From assembly GCF_009883635.2 (NCBI RefSeq), contig NZ_CP026115.2:6014001-6078000 (forward strand): a DNA stretch of 64,000 bases. The letters run 5' to 3'. The DNA comes from Pseudomonas putida. Lineage in GTDB: Bacteria > Pseudomonadota > Gammaproteobacteria > Pseudomonadales > Pseudomonadaceae. The translations under genes were made by a program, and so were the position numbers. Numbering within the stretch: the stretch's first letter is position 1; the number at the start of each line of letters is the position of its first letter. This document shows, one piece after another, positions 34,944 through 43,528 of this stretch. The notes beneath the pieces are model-generated. The model ran no database searches. It saw nothing but the letters and a program-made list of their open reading frames with translations, and was not told the DNA's origin.

Positions 34944-35858
34944 ATGAATCGAAACGACCTGCGTCGCGTAGACCTCAACCTGTTGATCGTGTTCGAAACC
35001 CTCATGCATGAGCGTAGCGTGACCCGCGCCGCCGAGAAGCTGTTCCTCGGCCAGCCGGCGATCAGCGCGGCCCTGTCGCGCCTGCGCAACCTGTTCGACG
35101 ACCCGCTGTTCGTGCGTACCGGCCGCAGCATGGAGCCGTCGGCACGCGCCCATGAAATCTTTGCCCTGCTGTCGCCGGCACTTGATTCGATCTCCACCGC
35201 GGTCAGCCGTGCCGCCGATTTCGACCCGGCGACCAGCAACGCGGTGTTCCGCATCGGCCTGTCGGACGACGCCGAGTTCGCCCTGCTGCCACAGCTGCTC
35301 AAGCGCATCCGCGCCGAAGCCCCCGGCATCGTCCTGGTGGTGCGCCGGGTCAACTACCTGCTGATGCCGACCCTGCTGGCTTCGGGTGAGATTTCCGTTG
35401 GCGTCAGCTACACCAGCGAACTGCCGGCCAACGCCAAGCGCAAGATACTGCGGCGCAGCAAGCCCAAGCTGCTGCGCGCCGACAGCGTGCCAGGCAGCAT
35501 TACCCTCGACGACTTTTGCGCGCGGCCCCACGCACTGGTGTCGTTTGCCGGTGACCTGTCGGGCTTCATCGACGAGGCGCTGGAAGAGATCGGCCGCAAG
35601 CGCCATGTGGTACTTGCGGTGCCGCAGTTCAACGGTTTGGGAAGCTTGCTGGCGGGCACCGATATCGTCGCCACGGTGCCGGACTACACAGCCGATGCAT
35701 TGACGGCAGCCGGTGGACTGCGCGCTGAAGACCTGCCAATGGAAGTGCGCACGTTCGAGCTGCACATGGCCTGGCGCGGGGCGCAGGACAATGACCCGGC
35801 GGAGCGGTGGCTGAGGTCGAGAATACAGATGTTCTTCGGCAGCGACGAAAATATGTAA
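34944..35858 (+). CDS. mexT: MexT, LysR-type regulator of multidrug efflux
   Basis: The 304-residue regulator is close to P. aeruginosa MexT in length and in long stretches recalled from memory (MNRNDLRRVDLNLLIVFETL; ERSVTRAAEKLFLGQPAISA; CARPHALVSFAGDLSGFIDE). Residues 8-67 form the LysR helix-turn-helix, the rest the effector domain. MexT activates mexEF-oprN and mexS in response to oxidative or electrophilic stress. The frame is intact, unlike the inactivated alleles known in some P. aeruginosa lines. mexEF-oprN does not follow here: the next gene, on the other strand, is a PucR-type regulator, so the pump must lie elsewhere or the regulon differs. Confidence 0.93.
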   Translation: MNRNDLRRVDLNLLIVFETLMHERSVTRAAEKLFLGQPAISAALSRLRNLFDDPLFVRTGRSMEPSARAHEIFALLSPALDSISTAVSRAADFDPATSNAVFRIGLSDDAEFALLPQLLKRIRAEAPGIVLVVRRVNYLLMPTLLASGEISVGVSYTSELPANAKRKILRRSKPKLLRADSVPGSITLDDFCARPHALVSFAGDLSGFIDEALEEIGRKRHVVLAVPQFNGLGSLLAGTDIVATVPDYTADALTAAGGLRAEDLPMEVRTFELHMAWRGAQDNDPAERWLRSRIQMFFGSDENM

Positions 35859-35983
35859 GAACTACAACGTGGGCGCATTCGAGCGGAGCCAGTTGACGCA
35901 AGCTCATGACCAATCACTAGTTATTTAACTGCTCGAATTCTGGTTCCTGGCCCGCAGCCCTGACTCTGGTCGTGCATTGACAA

Positions 35984-37237
35984 CTATTTCTCGTCGTCTG
36001 CAAGTGGGGTATTCCAGATCACCAGTTCGAGTGCGGCAGCGATCTGGATGCGATGGTCGCCAAACGGGATAGGCAACAAGTCCTGGGCGCGCTCCAGCCG
36101 GCGCAGCAAGGTATTGCGATGGGTACCCAGCACCTCGGCGGTCTGGGTGATGTTGCAGCCATTGGCCAGGAAGGCGTGCAGCGAATGCTGAAGAACCGTG
36201 GGCTCCGACGCCAAGCGCCCCAGCGTGCTCAAGACGAACTGCCTGGCCGCGCGGGCATCCTGGGTCATCAGCGACACCATCCTCACCTGATCGATCGTGG
36301 CAACGGCGGGTGAGCCCGCCAGACGGCCCATCAACCGCTGTGTGGTCAAGGCCTCCAGATGCGAGCGCCGGAAGCCATTCATCCCCGCGCCCGCCGAACC
36401 GATTGCCGCGCGTATCTTCGGAAATTGCCGGGCGACGCCCTGCAGCAGGTTCAGGTCCAGCGGCTTTGCCGCATTGCTCCAGGCCCACAGGGTCGCAGGG
36501 CCCGCGAATACGATCAGAGGCGCTACCGTACCCGTGAGCTGCGCCAGGGCACGCGCCATATCCTCCAAGGGGCGAATCTCGGCGTCCGGGGTTTCGCTCC
36601 AGACGAGGCAGGCATGGTGCCTCTGAGCCAGGCTGTAGCCCAGTCGCCTGCCGAACTGCTCCGTGTCCACATCCCTGCCATCGAGCAGCCGGCTGACCAG
36701 GCTGCGTTTATCGATAGGGTCGTCATGGGCCTGGGCGCTTTTTTCTTCGAGGATGATCTGCGTCACCACACGCATGTTGCTGTCGATGAAGTCCGAGATC
36801 GACCGCGACGAGACCTCCAGGAACTCCTCGAGCACCGCGGGATCCTGCGTCAGGCTGAAGGCCATCTTCATCCACAGGTCCCAGGCTGCGTTCTGTGTCG
36901 ACCTTGCAACATTCATCAGCAGTTCGGACAACCCCCTGCGGGCGAGCTCTCTGGCCGTGTCCACCATGTCAGCGGACACATAGGGCTCCACCGGCTCCCC
37001 GGGGCGCTGCAGGTTGGCATTCGCCCAGTGCAGCAACTCAGCGCGGTTGGCGCGCCGGCACGCCGCGAGGATGACCGGGTCCTCCAGCAACCTGGCATCT
37101 TCGGGCGAAGAGAACAGTGACTGGTTCAGGCGCTCGACCCATTCGGGTGGCAGCGCCTGAGCGAGTTCGGCGCCTTTGCGCATGAGCTCGCGAACGGTTT
37201 CCGAGGGGCGTGGCCAGGGTGATGGCGTGCTGGTCAT
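35984..37237 (-). CDS. PucR/CdaR-type transcriptional regulator
   Basis: The 417-residue protein ends in a PucR-type helix-turn-helix (NGCNITQTAEVLGTHRNTLL, then RRLERAQDLL), preceded by a GGDEF-like/CdaR middle region (SLAQRHHACLVWSETPDAEI; PKIRAAIGSAGAGMNGFRRS) and an N-terminal sensor-like helical domain (RSISDFIDSNMRVVTQIILE). Regulators of this class usually activate catabolic genes in response to the substrate. The neighbour is the divergent PhyH-type dioxygenase gene. Repeats of GGTGCA in their shared promoter, also found before the Baeyer-Villiger monooxygenase, make both plausible targets. The ligand is unknown. Confidence 0.82.
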   Translation of the reverse strand: MTSTPSPWPRPSETVRELMRKGAELAQALPPEWVERLNQSLFSSPEDARLLEDPVILAACRRANRAELLHWANANLQRPGEPVEPYVSADMVDTARELARRGLSELLMNVARSTQNAAWDLWMKMAFSLTQDPAVLEEFLEVSSRSISDFIDSNMRVVTQIILEEKSAQAHDDPIDKRSLVSRLLDGRDVDTEQFGRRLGYSLAQRHHACLVWSETPDAEIRPLEDMARALAQLTGTVAPLIVFAGPATLWAWSNAAKPLDLNLLQGVARQFPKIRAAIGSAGAGMNGFRRSHLEALTTQRLMGRLAGSPAVATIDQVRMVSLMTQDARAARQFVLSTLGRLASEPTVLQHSLHAFLANGCNITQTAEVLGTHRNTLLRRLERAQDLLPIPFGDHRIQIAAALELVIWNTPLADDEK

Positions 37238-37241
37238 GGGC

Positions 37242-37280
37242 GGTGCAAATCACTCAAAAATCGGCTGGAAAATGGTGCAG
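37242..37280. promoter_or_regulatory. GGTGCA direct repeats upstream of the PucR-type regulator
   Basis: GGTGCAAATCA (37242-37252) and GGTGCAG (37274-37280) start 32 bp apart just upstream of the regulator and in its shared promoter with the PhyH gene. The same 11-mer and a second GGTGCA 31 bp later occur before the monooxygenase (49412-49448). They are candidate sites for the PucR-type regulator. Confidence 0.35.
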
Positions 37281-37475
37281 TTCGTACCTTGGCGCAGGGC
37301 CAGTGGAAACCTAGCATGAACGCACTGCCTGAACAAAAAATACAAGGAGGCACCGTCACGCTTCATGTCCCTTTTTTGGGTTTAGCGCAGTGGCAAGCAG
37401 GCCTGTTTCCTGATGCCCTTTGATCAAACGTCAACCCGCCTGCGCAACCGTTCCTTTCAATCTGGAGTGTTCTCA

Positions 37476-38345
37476 ATGTCAGCCTCTCGCGACGCCACGC
37501 CAAGCCTGCCCGTGGTAACCCGCTCGACTTCCGCGCAAGAGATTGCGCTGCTGAGCGACCAAGCAGGTGCGGTAATCATCCGCAACTTCATGACCCCAGA
37601 ACAAGTCGTACGGATCAACAACGAGCTCGACGCCCCCCTGGCCGCGCTCGATGCCGGCTCCAGGCACGAGCACGAGCTGATCGCCGAGTTCCATGGCCAT
37701 CAGACCAAACGGCTCACCAACCTAGTCACCCACAGCAAGGCCTTTCGTGAGGAAATTCTCGATGACGACCTCTTCCACGAACTGGGGAAAGTGCTTTACG
37801 CCCCGGAGTGCGGTGACTGGTGGCTGACCACGGCCCAGTTGATCGAAATCGGCCCAGGCAACAAAGCACAAATGCTGCACCGTGACATGATGCAGTACCA
37901 ACCGTTCGTGACCATGAACAAGCATGCGCCACGCGCCATCACCAACCTGATGCTGGCGCTGACCGATTTCACCGAGGAAAACGGCGCCACACGATTGATC
38001 CCCGGGAGCCAGGACTGGGATGACTTCGACGATGTCGGCACCCCCGAGATGACGATCCCCGCCCTGTTGAAAGCCGGAGATGCCGTGCTGTTCGGCGGCA
38101 AGGTCGTTCACGGTGGCGGGGCCAACGTCACCACCGACTATTACCGTCGCGGGCTAACCATCCCGATGCAGGCTTCGATCATCACGCCGGAAGAGGCCTA
38201 CCCGTTGATCGTGCCGCTCGAGCTGGTGCGCACGCTTTCTCCGCGGGTACAGAAGATCCTCGGTTTCCGCTCCCAATACCCCAATGGCAGCCCTGGCCTT
38301 TGGCAACATAACTACGCAGACCTGGCGGATTACCTTCAGCTCTAG
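37476..38345 (+). CDS. PhyH-family Fe(II)/2-oxoglutarate dioxygenase
   Basis: The 289-residue enzyme has the PhyH iron triad: His135 and Asp137 in MLHRDMMQYQ and His212 in VVHGGGANVT; an arginine for 2-oxoglutarate follows (YYRRGLTIP). The shared block LTDFTEENGATRLIPGSQDW is also present in the second dioxygenase of this window (47549-48436), with which it is homologous. PhyH enzymes hydroxylate lipids, amino acids or secondary metabolites. The ATG at 37476 has a GGAG site 10 bp upstream and starts the conserved part; the frame opens at 37413. It is divergent from the PucR-type regulator and followed by a hairpin; the substrate is unknown. Confidence 0.85.
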   Translation: MSASRDATPSLPVVTRSTSAQEIALLSDQAGAVIIRNFMTPEQVVRINNELDAPLAALDAGSRHEHELIAEFHGHQTKRLTNLVTHSKAFREEILDDDLFHELGKVLYAPECGDWWLTTAQLIEIGPGNKAQMLHRDMMQYQPFVTMNKHAPRAITNLMLALTDFTEENGATRLIPGSQDWDDFDDVGTPEMTIPALLKAGDAVLFGGKVVHGGGANVTTDYYRRGLTIPMQASIITPEEAYPLIVPLELVRTLSPRVQKILGFRSQYPNGSPGLWQHNYADLADYLQL

Positions 38346-38410
38346 CGTCCAGCGTTGACTTGCCTGGACCTGAAGGTGCCACGACCACCCAATCGCCCAG
38401 GCAAGGAAAC

Positions 38411-38441
38411 AGGCCAGGCACCGGATTGCGATGCCTGGCCT
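38411..38441. terminator. hairpin between converging PhyH and YCF48-like genes
   Basis: AGGCCAGGCA pairs exactly with TGCCTGGCCT across an 11-base loop, in the 116-bp gap where the dioxygenase transcript and the four-gene envelope operon meet. Confidence 0.65.
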
Positions 38442-38461
38442 ATGAGCGAGTGGCCAACCCT

Positions 38462-39424
38462 TCATTCCTGGTAGGGCATTACTCCCCGGCGTGAAAACAA
38501 TACAGGTACGCCTTCGGCGTTGAATAACGCCGCCGTCAGTGAAAGGCCATCAGCGGTCTGCGTTTCCTGGAAACTGTGCCCACCATCGCTGCTTTGCACG
38601 CTCAGCCCATCCAGCCCGACCGCCAGCACACGCGAACCGGCTACCGCTACGCACGTGACAGAGCCCTTGCTTTGCGTTGGCACTCGGCGAAAGCCCTTGC
38701 CGTCCGCTGAACCCTGCAACAGGGTGCCGCGCTGGCCACCTAGCAGCAGACGTCCATCGGCCAGTACCGCGCCTGCCCACAGGGTGCCTTCGTAGCCAGT
38801 ATCCAGGTAACGCCAGTTCTTACCCTGGTCCTCAGAATGCAGTACCTGCCCATGCTCGGCCGTGGCGTACAACGTGCCGCGGCTGTCGGCAAACAGCCCC
38901 ATCAGGTTGAGGTCGGCCCGCTTGGCCCCCGGCGGGGCCTGCAGCGTCTGCTCGGACCACGTCTGGCCCCCATCCTCGGTAGTCAGCACCAACGACCAGA
39001 GGCCTACCGCAACACCCTGCCGGGCATTGAAGAAGTGCACCGCGAACAGTGGCCGGTCTTCTTCAGTGGCCAGGCGCTGCACCTGCCAGGACTCCCCGCC
39101 ATCGGTGGTGACCAGGATCGCGCCCCAGTGGCCAACCGCCCACCCGCGTTTGGCATCCACGAAAGACACGCCTGTCAATGGTGTGGACAACGGTACCGAC
39201 CTCGCCTGGCGCCACTGCACGCCCTGATCGTCGGATAACAGCACGACACCGTGGTCGCCCACGGCCACCATGCGCGCCCCCGCCCAGCCGGCGGCCAGCA
39301 TGGTGGCCTGCGTGGCGTTGCTCGCCTGTACGGCCGGCACGGCCTGCAACGGCGCGGCCTGAAGAGACATCAACGGCAATGCTGCTGCGAGCAAGACCGC
39401 GGTGAAAGAATCCCTGAACTTCAT
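38462..39424 (-). CDS. YCF48-like/BNR-repeat secreted beta-propeller protein
   Basis: The 320-residue protein has a signal peptide (LLAAALPLMSLQAAPLQAV) and then a seven-bladed propeller built from BNR/YCF48 repeats, seen as repeated W-Q/S-and-DGG motifs (LLSDDQGVQWRQA; LVTTDGGESWQVQ; LTTEDGGQTWSEQ; LHSEDQGKNWRYL; VQSSDGGHSFQET). It resembles the photosystem II assembly factor Ycf48 in repeat type only. In proteobacteria such genes recur beside MMPL/RND transporters with DUF1302 and DUF1329 genes, exactly as here. It is last in the operon, 10 bp behind the MMPL gene, and is probably a periplasmic partner of that transporter. Confidence 0.82.
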   Translation of the reverse strand: MKFRDSFTAVLLAAALPLMSLQAAPLQAVPAVQASNATQATMLAAGWAGARMVAVGDHGVVLLSDDQGVQWRQARSVPLSTPLTGVSFVDAKRGWAVGHWGAILVTTDGGESWQVQRLATEEDRPLFAVHFFNARQGVAVGLWSLVLTTEDGGQTWSEQTLQAPPGAKRADLNLMGLFADSRGTLYATAEHGQVLHSEDQGKNWRYLDTGYEGTLWAGAVLADGRLLLGGQRGTLLQGSADGKGFRRVPTQSKGSVTCVAVAGSRVLAVGLDGLSVQSSDGGHSFQETQTADGLSLTAALFNAEGVPVLFSRRGVMPYQE

Positions 39425-39434
39425 GCTTCTCTCC

Positions 39435-41861
39435 TCAGTGCACCAGCGCGCCGATCATGCGCACAGGGCGCTTACGTGGGAATACCCGCTCCAGCCAGAC
39501 GGCGAAGGCCGGCAGCACGGTCATGGCCATGACCATGTTGACGATGAACATGAAGGCCAGCAGCTTGCCCATGTCGGCCTGGAACTTGAGTTCCGAGAAG
39601 GCCCAGGTGGCCACTCCAACCGCCAGGGTTATCGCTGTGAAAATAGTGGCAACACCCACTTCGAGCAGCGCGTACTCCACGGCCTTGGTGATTGGCTGCC
39701 CATGGGCCAGGTGCAGCTGCAGGCGGTTATAAATGTAGAAGGCGTAATCGACGCCAATGCCCACCGCCAGCACCATCACCGGCAAGGTGGCGATGGTCAG
39801 GCCGATCTGCAGCTCCTTCATGAACCAGTAGCCAATGAAGGTGCCGATGGTCAGCGGCAGGCAACACACCAGGACTGCCCGCAGGTCGCGGTACACCACG
39901 AGCACCAGCAATGCGATGGCGGCATAGACGTAAAGCAACATGGGAGTTTCGCTTTTTTCCACCTCCTCGTTGATGGCGGCCAACACCCCGGCGTTGCCCG
40001 AAGCGAGGCGCACCGAAATGCCTGGCATCGGGTACTCACTGCGGAACGCCTTGGCGGCGTCCACCACTCGGGTGAGGGTCGTGGCTTTGTGATCGGCCAG
40101 GTACAAGTGCACCGCCGACATGCTGCAGTCGGTGCGCATCAGCCCGGGCGTGCGCGCCACCTCGGTGGCCAGCGCGGCGTAGTTCATCGGGTCAATGGGT
40201 ACCGCCGCCATCTTCGGGTTGCCTTCGTTGTAGCCCTCGTTGAACTGGCGCATGTTGCTGGAGAAGGACGCGACCGAGAGCACGCCGGGCACCCCCTGCA
40301 TGGCCCACACGAAGCGATCCTGGTACTGGCCCAGGGCGACATCCTCGCAGGCCACCTGGCTGTCTTCGCCAGAGGGGGCCTTGTTGACTTCGAACACCAC
40401 GCTGAGCCAGTCCAGGCCAATGTCGTAGTTGCCAGCGATAGAGACCGCATCGCGATTGAAGCGGGCCTCCTCGCGCAGTTCCGGCGCGCCCGCCTGCAGT
40501 GTACCAACGACACGGTCATGGCTTTGCCAGATCGCCACCAGGAATACCACCAAGGCAACGCCAAGCACCCATTGCGCCTTGCGCGGCTCGGCGAGCCGGG
40601 CCAGGCCACGCAGCCAGCGGGTCCGGCGCTGTCGGGAGGCTTCCTGGGCGGCCGCGTACTGGTCATCGACACTCAGCAATGACGCCATCAACGGCAACAT
40701 CACCAAGTTAGTGATGATCTTGTAGCCCACGCCAAGCGAGGCCGTGATCGCCAGCTCACGCACCATCGGGATAGGGATCAACAGCAGCGTCACGAAGGAA
40801 ACCAGCGCGGTCACCAGCGCCAGTGTCCCGGGAATCAGCAGCCCCGTGAAGCTCGAGCGCGCCGCCTCTTCGGCACTCTTGCCGATAGCGATCTCGCGGA
40901 CGATGAAGTTGATTTGCTGCACACCATGGGAAACCCCGATCGCGAACACCAGAAAGGGCACCAGCACCGCCAACGGGTCGAGCCCGTACCCCAACAGGCG
41001 CAGGCTGCCGAACTGCCACACCAGCGAGGCCAGCGAACAGACCAGCGCCAGCAGCGTGAAGCGCAGGGAGTGGCAATACCAGTACACCGCCCCCGCGGTC
41101 AGGAGCAACGCCAGCAAACAGAACTCCAGTACGGCTGAAGCACCGTCAGCGATGTCGCCAATCTGCTTGGCGAAACCGATAATCTGGACTTCGAATTCGC
41201 CATCCTCGAATTGCTGGCGGATCTCTTTTTCCAGCCTGTGGTTGAACGCCACATAGTCCAGATGGGCGCCATTGGTGTCGTACTCGTTGAGTTCCACCGT
41301 GATCATCGCGCTGTTCTGATCACGGGAAACCAGCGTGCCGATGAAACCACCCTGGGCAGTGGAATTGGCGATCGTCGCGATGATCTGGTCATCCAGGTGA
41401 TCGGGAGAAACCGTACCCGGTACCAGTGGATCAGCACGAAAACCTTCCTCGGTGATTTCGTTGACGAAGGCATTGGGCGTCCACAACGAACGCACGCTGC
41501 TGCGTGAAACTCCCGGGAGGAAGGTCACCGCCTGGGTGACGTCATACAGCCGCTTCAGGCCCGGGGCGCTCCATATATCGCCCTTTCGGGCCTTGACCAC
41601 GATGGTCAGCCGGTTCGCTCCCAGCAGGTCGTTGCGGTAGGCCTCGAATGTCTTGATGTATTCGTGGCCTACCGGCAATTGCTTTTCGAAGCCGGCATCC
41701 ATGCGCAGTTGCACGGCGAACCAGCCCATGATCAGCGTGAACATCGCCAGGCTCGCCAGCACCAGACGACGATGCCCGAACAACACACCCTCGACGCGTG
41801 ACAACAGGCCACGTGCCGGGGCTTCAGATAGCTTTACAGAACCATTCACGGCAGGCCTCAC
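39435..41861 (-). CDS. MMPL/RND-superfamily transporter
   Basis: The 808-residue inner-membrane protein has the two-fold RND plan: one membrane helix (LVLASLAMFTLIMGWFAV), a large periplasmic domain, five helices (VLEFCLLALLLTAGAVYWYC; PLAVLVPFLVFAIGVSHGVQ), then a second copy of the same (LLYVYAAIALLVLVVYRDLR; VMVLAVGIGVDYAFYIYNRL). The GIGVDYAF and AIGVSHGV motifs mark the proton-relay helices of the MMPL/SSD group. It is shorter than tripartite RND pumps, so it probably exchanges hydrophobic molecules between inner membrane and periplasm or outer membrane. Start GTG overlaps the DUF1302 stop by 4 bp. It is the motor of a four-gene envelope system. Confidence 0.88.
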   Translation of the reverse strand: MRPAVNGSVKLSEAPARGLLSRVEGVLFGHRRLVLASLAMFTLIMGWFAVQLRMDAGFEKQLPVGHEYIKTFEAYRNDLLGANRLTIVVKARKGDIWSAPGLKRLYDVTQAVTFLPGVSRSSVRSLWTPNAFVNEITEEGFRADPLVPGTVSPDHLDDQIIATIANSTAQGGFIGTLVSRDQNSAMITVELNEYDTNGAHLDYVAFNHRLEKEIRQQFEDGEFEVQIIGFAKQIGDIADGASAVLEFCLLALLLTAGAVYWYCHSLRFTLLALVCSLASLVWQFGSLRLLGYGLDPLAVLVPFLVFAIGVSHGVQQINFIVREIAIGKSAEEAARSSFTGLLIPGTLALVTALVSFVTLLLIPIPMVRELAITASLGVGYKIITNLVMLPLMASLLSVDDQYAAAQEASRQRRTRWLRGLARLAEPRKAQWVLGVALVVFLVAIWQSHDRVVGTLQAGAPELREEARFNRDAVSIAGNYDIGLDWLSVVFEVNKAPSGEDSQVACEDVALGQYQDRFVWAMQGVPGVLSVASFSSNMRQFNEGYNEGNPKMAAVPIDPMNYAALATEVARTPGLMRTDCSMSAVHLYLADHKATTLTRVVDAAKAFRSEYPMPGISVRLASGNAGVLAAINEEVEKSETPMLLYVYAAIALLVLVVYRDLRAVLVCCLPLTIGTFIGYWFMKELQIGLTIATLPVMVLAVGIGVDYAFYIYNRLQLHLAHGQPITKAVEYALLEVGVATIFTAITLAVGVATWAFSELKFQADMGKLLAFMFIVNMVMAMTVLPAFAVWLERVFPRKRPVRMIGALVH

Positions 41862-43504
41862 AAGGTGCGGGAGATCGCGATGCCGACATAATCGCGGTCA
41901 CGATAAAGCTGGTCGTAGGGGGTTTCGCCGCCCATGAACTTCGCGTAGTTGAGGGAAATCTGCCAACTGGCCGGGTTACGCACGAAGTTCAGGTAGAGGT
42001 TCATGTTGCTCGCGTCTTCGGTGAAAGTGGCGCTCAGGTTCGGCGTTCGTCCTCCAAGCGAGCGCGAATAGAAGACGCCGGGCGTGACCTGCCAGCCCGG
42101 CAGCAACGTGCCGTCATAGGTCAGGCTGAAGTCCAGATTGATGCCCGACGAGGTCTTGTCGCCACGGGACTTTGGCGCTGTCGCAGGATCCAGTTGCCAG
42201 GCATTGAGCCCTGGAGCGAGTGGTTCGCCATTGACCTCGTCATGCAACCCGGGGTACTTGATCACCACCAGTTCCGACAGCAGGGTGCCCGTGCTGGCCC
42301 CGGTGAAATCGAGCAGCGTCGGGGAGTTGGACGGCGTGAAGCTGTAGAGGCCGGTGAGGTGCCACTGGAATTTCTTTTCGTCTTTCCAGCATTTGCCCCC
42401 ATTGCCGGAACACAGGTCGACGACAGGGTTGAGCATGACCGAGTCCTTCGGCCGGTAAGAAAGCTCCGTACCCACTGCCCAGTCACCGATCGGCATGTTG
42501 GCGCTGACGCCATACATCATCCGGTTTTCCTGGTATTCCCAGGTGGGTGCCGCCGCGAACGTGTTCGGGTCAAGAATGGCGACGCGCAACGACGGCAACT
42601 TGTCGTGATAACGCATCACGTAGAAGCCATAGTTGATGTCGCTGTCTTCCGGCTGCCAGCGCAGCGAAAGGCCCCACTGGCCGCTGTTGCGGGCATCCTT
42701 TTCGGAGAACCCGTAGTCTCCCCTGCCCTCGCCCAGCGCGTTGGTGTTTGACCAATAGCTGCCCACCGGCGGCAACTCGCTCTTGTTCCAGCGAAACTGA
42801 TAATAGGCCTCTACGTTGACACCCGAGCCAAGGCCTGACGCAACACTGAGCATCGGCGCGGGCAGCACGGCCTCCTTGAGTTGTACGCCGGGGCGCGCCA
42901 AGGCCTGGTAGTCGTAGGCGTTGGTGTTGTTGATGCCACCGGCCACGAACAGGCTCTCGCCCCAGTTGATCACCTGGTTGCCCAGGCGCGCACGGACCCG
43001 CTGCCCGCCTACGTCGAAGCCTTTGCTCACCCACAGGTCCAGCAGGCGGGCCTTGAAGGCGAGGTCGTCGCGGGCGTCGTCACTCAGCCCGTCGCTGCCG
43101 ACGCTCTCTGGGGTATTGAACGACAGCGTGCCAGTGGTATCGGTGGCCGCGAAATCGCGGATCCAGGTGCCACGCGCCATGAAGGTCACGTCCTCGGGCA
43201 TCTTGACCAACAGCTCATGGGTGCCCTTGAGGTAGTTGGTGAACATGTCGCCGCGGTCGTAGTTCAGGTCGCCCTGGTCCGCCACGCCGGAGCTCTGCGC
43301 CAGGCAGCCGGACGGCACGTTGTGGCCGGTCGGCCCCTGGTTGATCAGGTTGCAGCCCCGCGACTCCGTACGCAGACCCATGCCTGCGGTGATCGTGGAA
43401 TCGAAGGAGCCTGTCAGGGTTTCGGTTTCAAAGGTGAACCCCATTGCCAGCGGGGTTGCGCACACGATGGCAAGGCCTGACGCTTTCGTCATTATTTTTT
43501 TCAT
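41858..43504 (-). CDS. DUF1302 outer-membrane beta-barrel protein
   Basis: The 548-residue protein has a signal peptide (ASGLAIVCATPLAMGF) and a DUF1302 barrel: long alternating strands, the GNQVINWGESLFVAGGINN segment, and a C-terminal leucine (DYVGIAISRTL). Two cysteine pairs occur (GCNLINQG with SGCLAQSS; DLCSGNGGKCW), which may form disulphides in external loops. DUF1302 proteins occur with DUF1329 proteins and RND/MMPL transporters in gene sets for uptake or export of hydrophobic compounds. It is the second gene of the operon, 24 bp after DUF1329 and coupled to the MMPL gene by GTGA. Role by context: the outer-membrane pore of this system. Confidence 0.87.
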   Translation of the reverse strand: MKKIMTKASGLAIVCATPLAMGFTFETETLTGSFDSTITAGMGLRTESRGCNLINQGPTGHNVPSGCLAQSSGVADQGDLNYDRGDMFTNYLKGTHELLVKMPEDVTFMARGTWIRDFAATDTTGTLSFNTPESVGSDGLSDDARDDLAFKARLLDLWVSKGFDVGGQRVRARLGNQVINWGESLFVAGGINNTNAYDYQALARPGVQLKEAVLPAPMLSVASGLGSGVNVEAYYQFRWNKSELPPVGSYWSNTNALGEGRGDYGFSEKDARNSGQWGLSLRWQPEDSDINYGFYVMRYHDKLPSLRVAILDPNTFAAAPTWEYQENRMMYGVSANMPIGDWAVGTELSYRPKDSVMLNPVVDLCSGNGGKCWKDEKKFQWHLTGLYSFTPSNSPTLLDFTGASTGTLLSELVVIKYPGLHDEVNGEPLAPGLNAWQLDPATAPKSRGDKTSSGINLDFSLTYDGTLLPGWQVTPGVFYSRSLGGRTPNLSATFTEDASNMNLYLNFVRNPASWQISLNYAKFMGGETPYDQLYRDRDYVGIAISRTL

Positions 43505-43528
43505 GTTGGCTCTCGATCTGGCGTCGGA

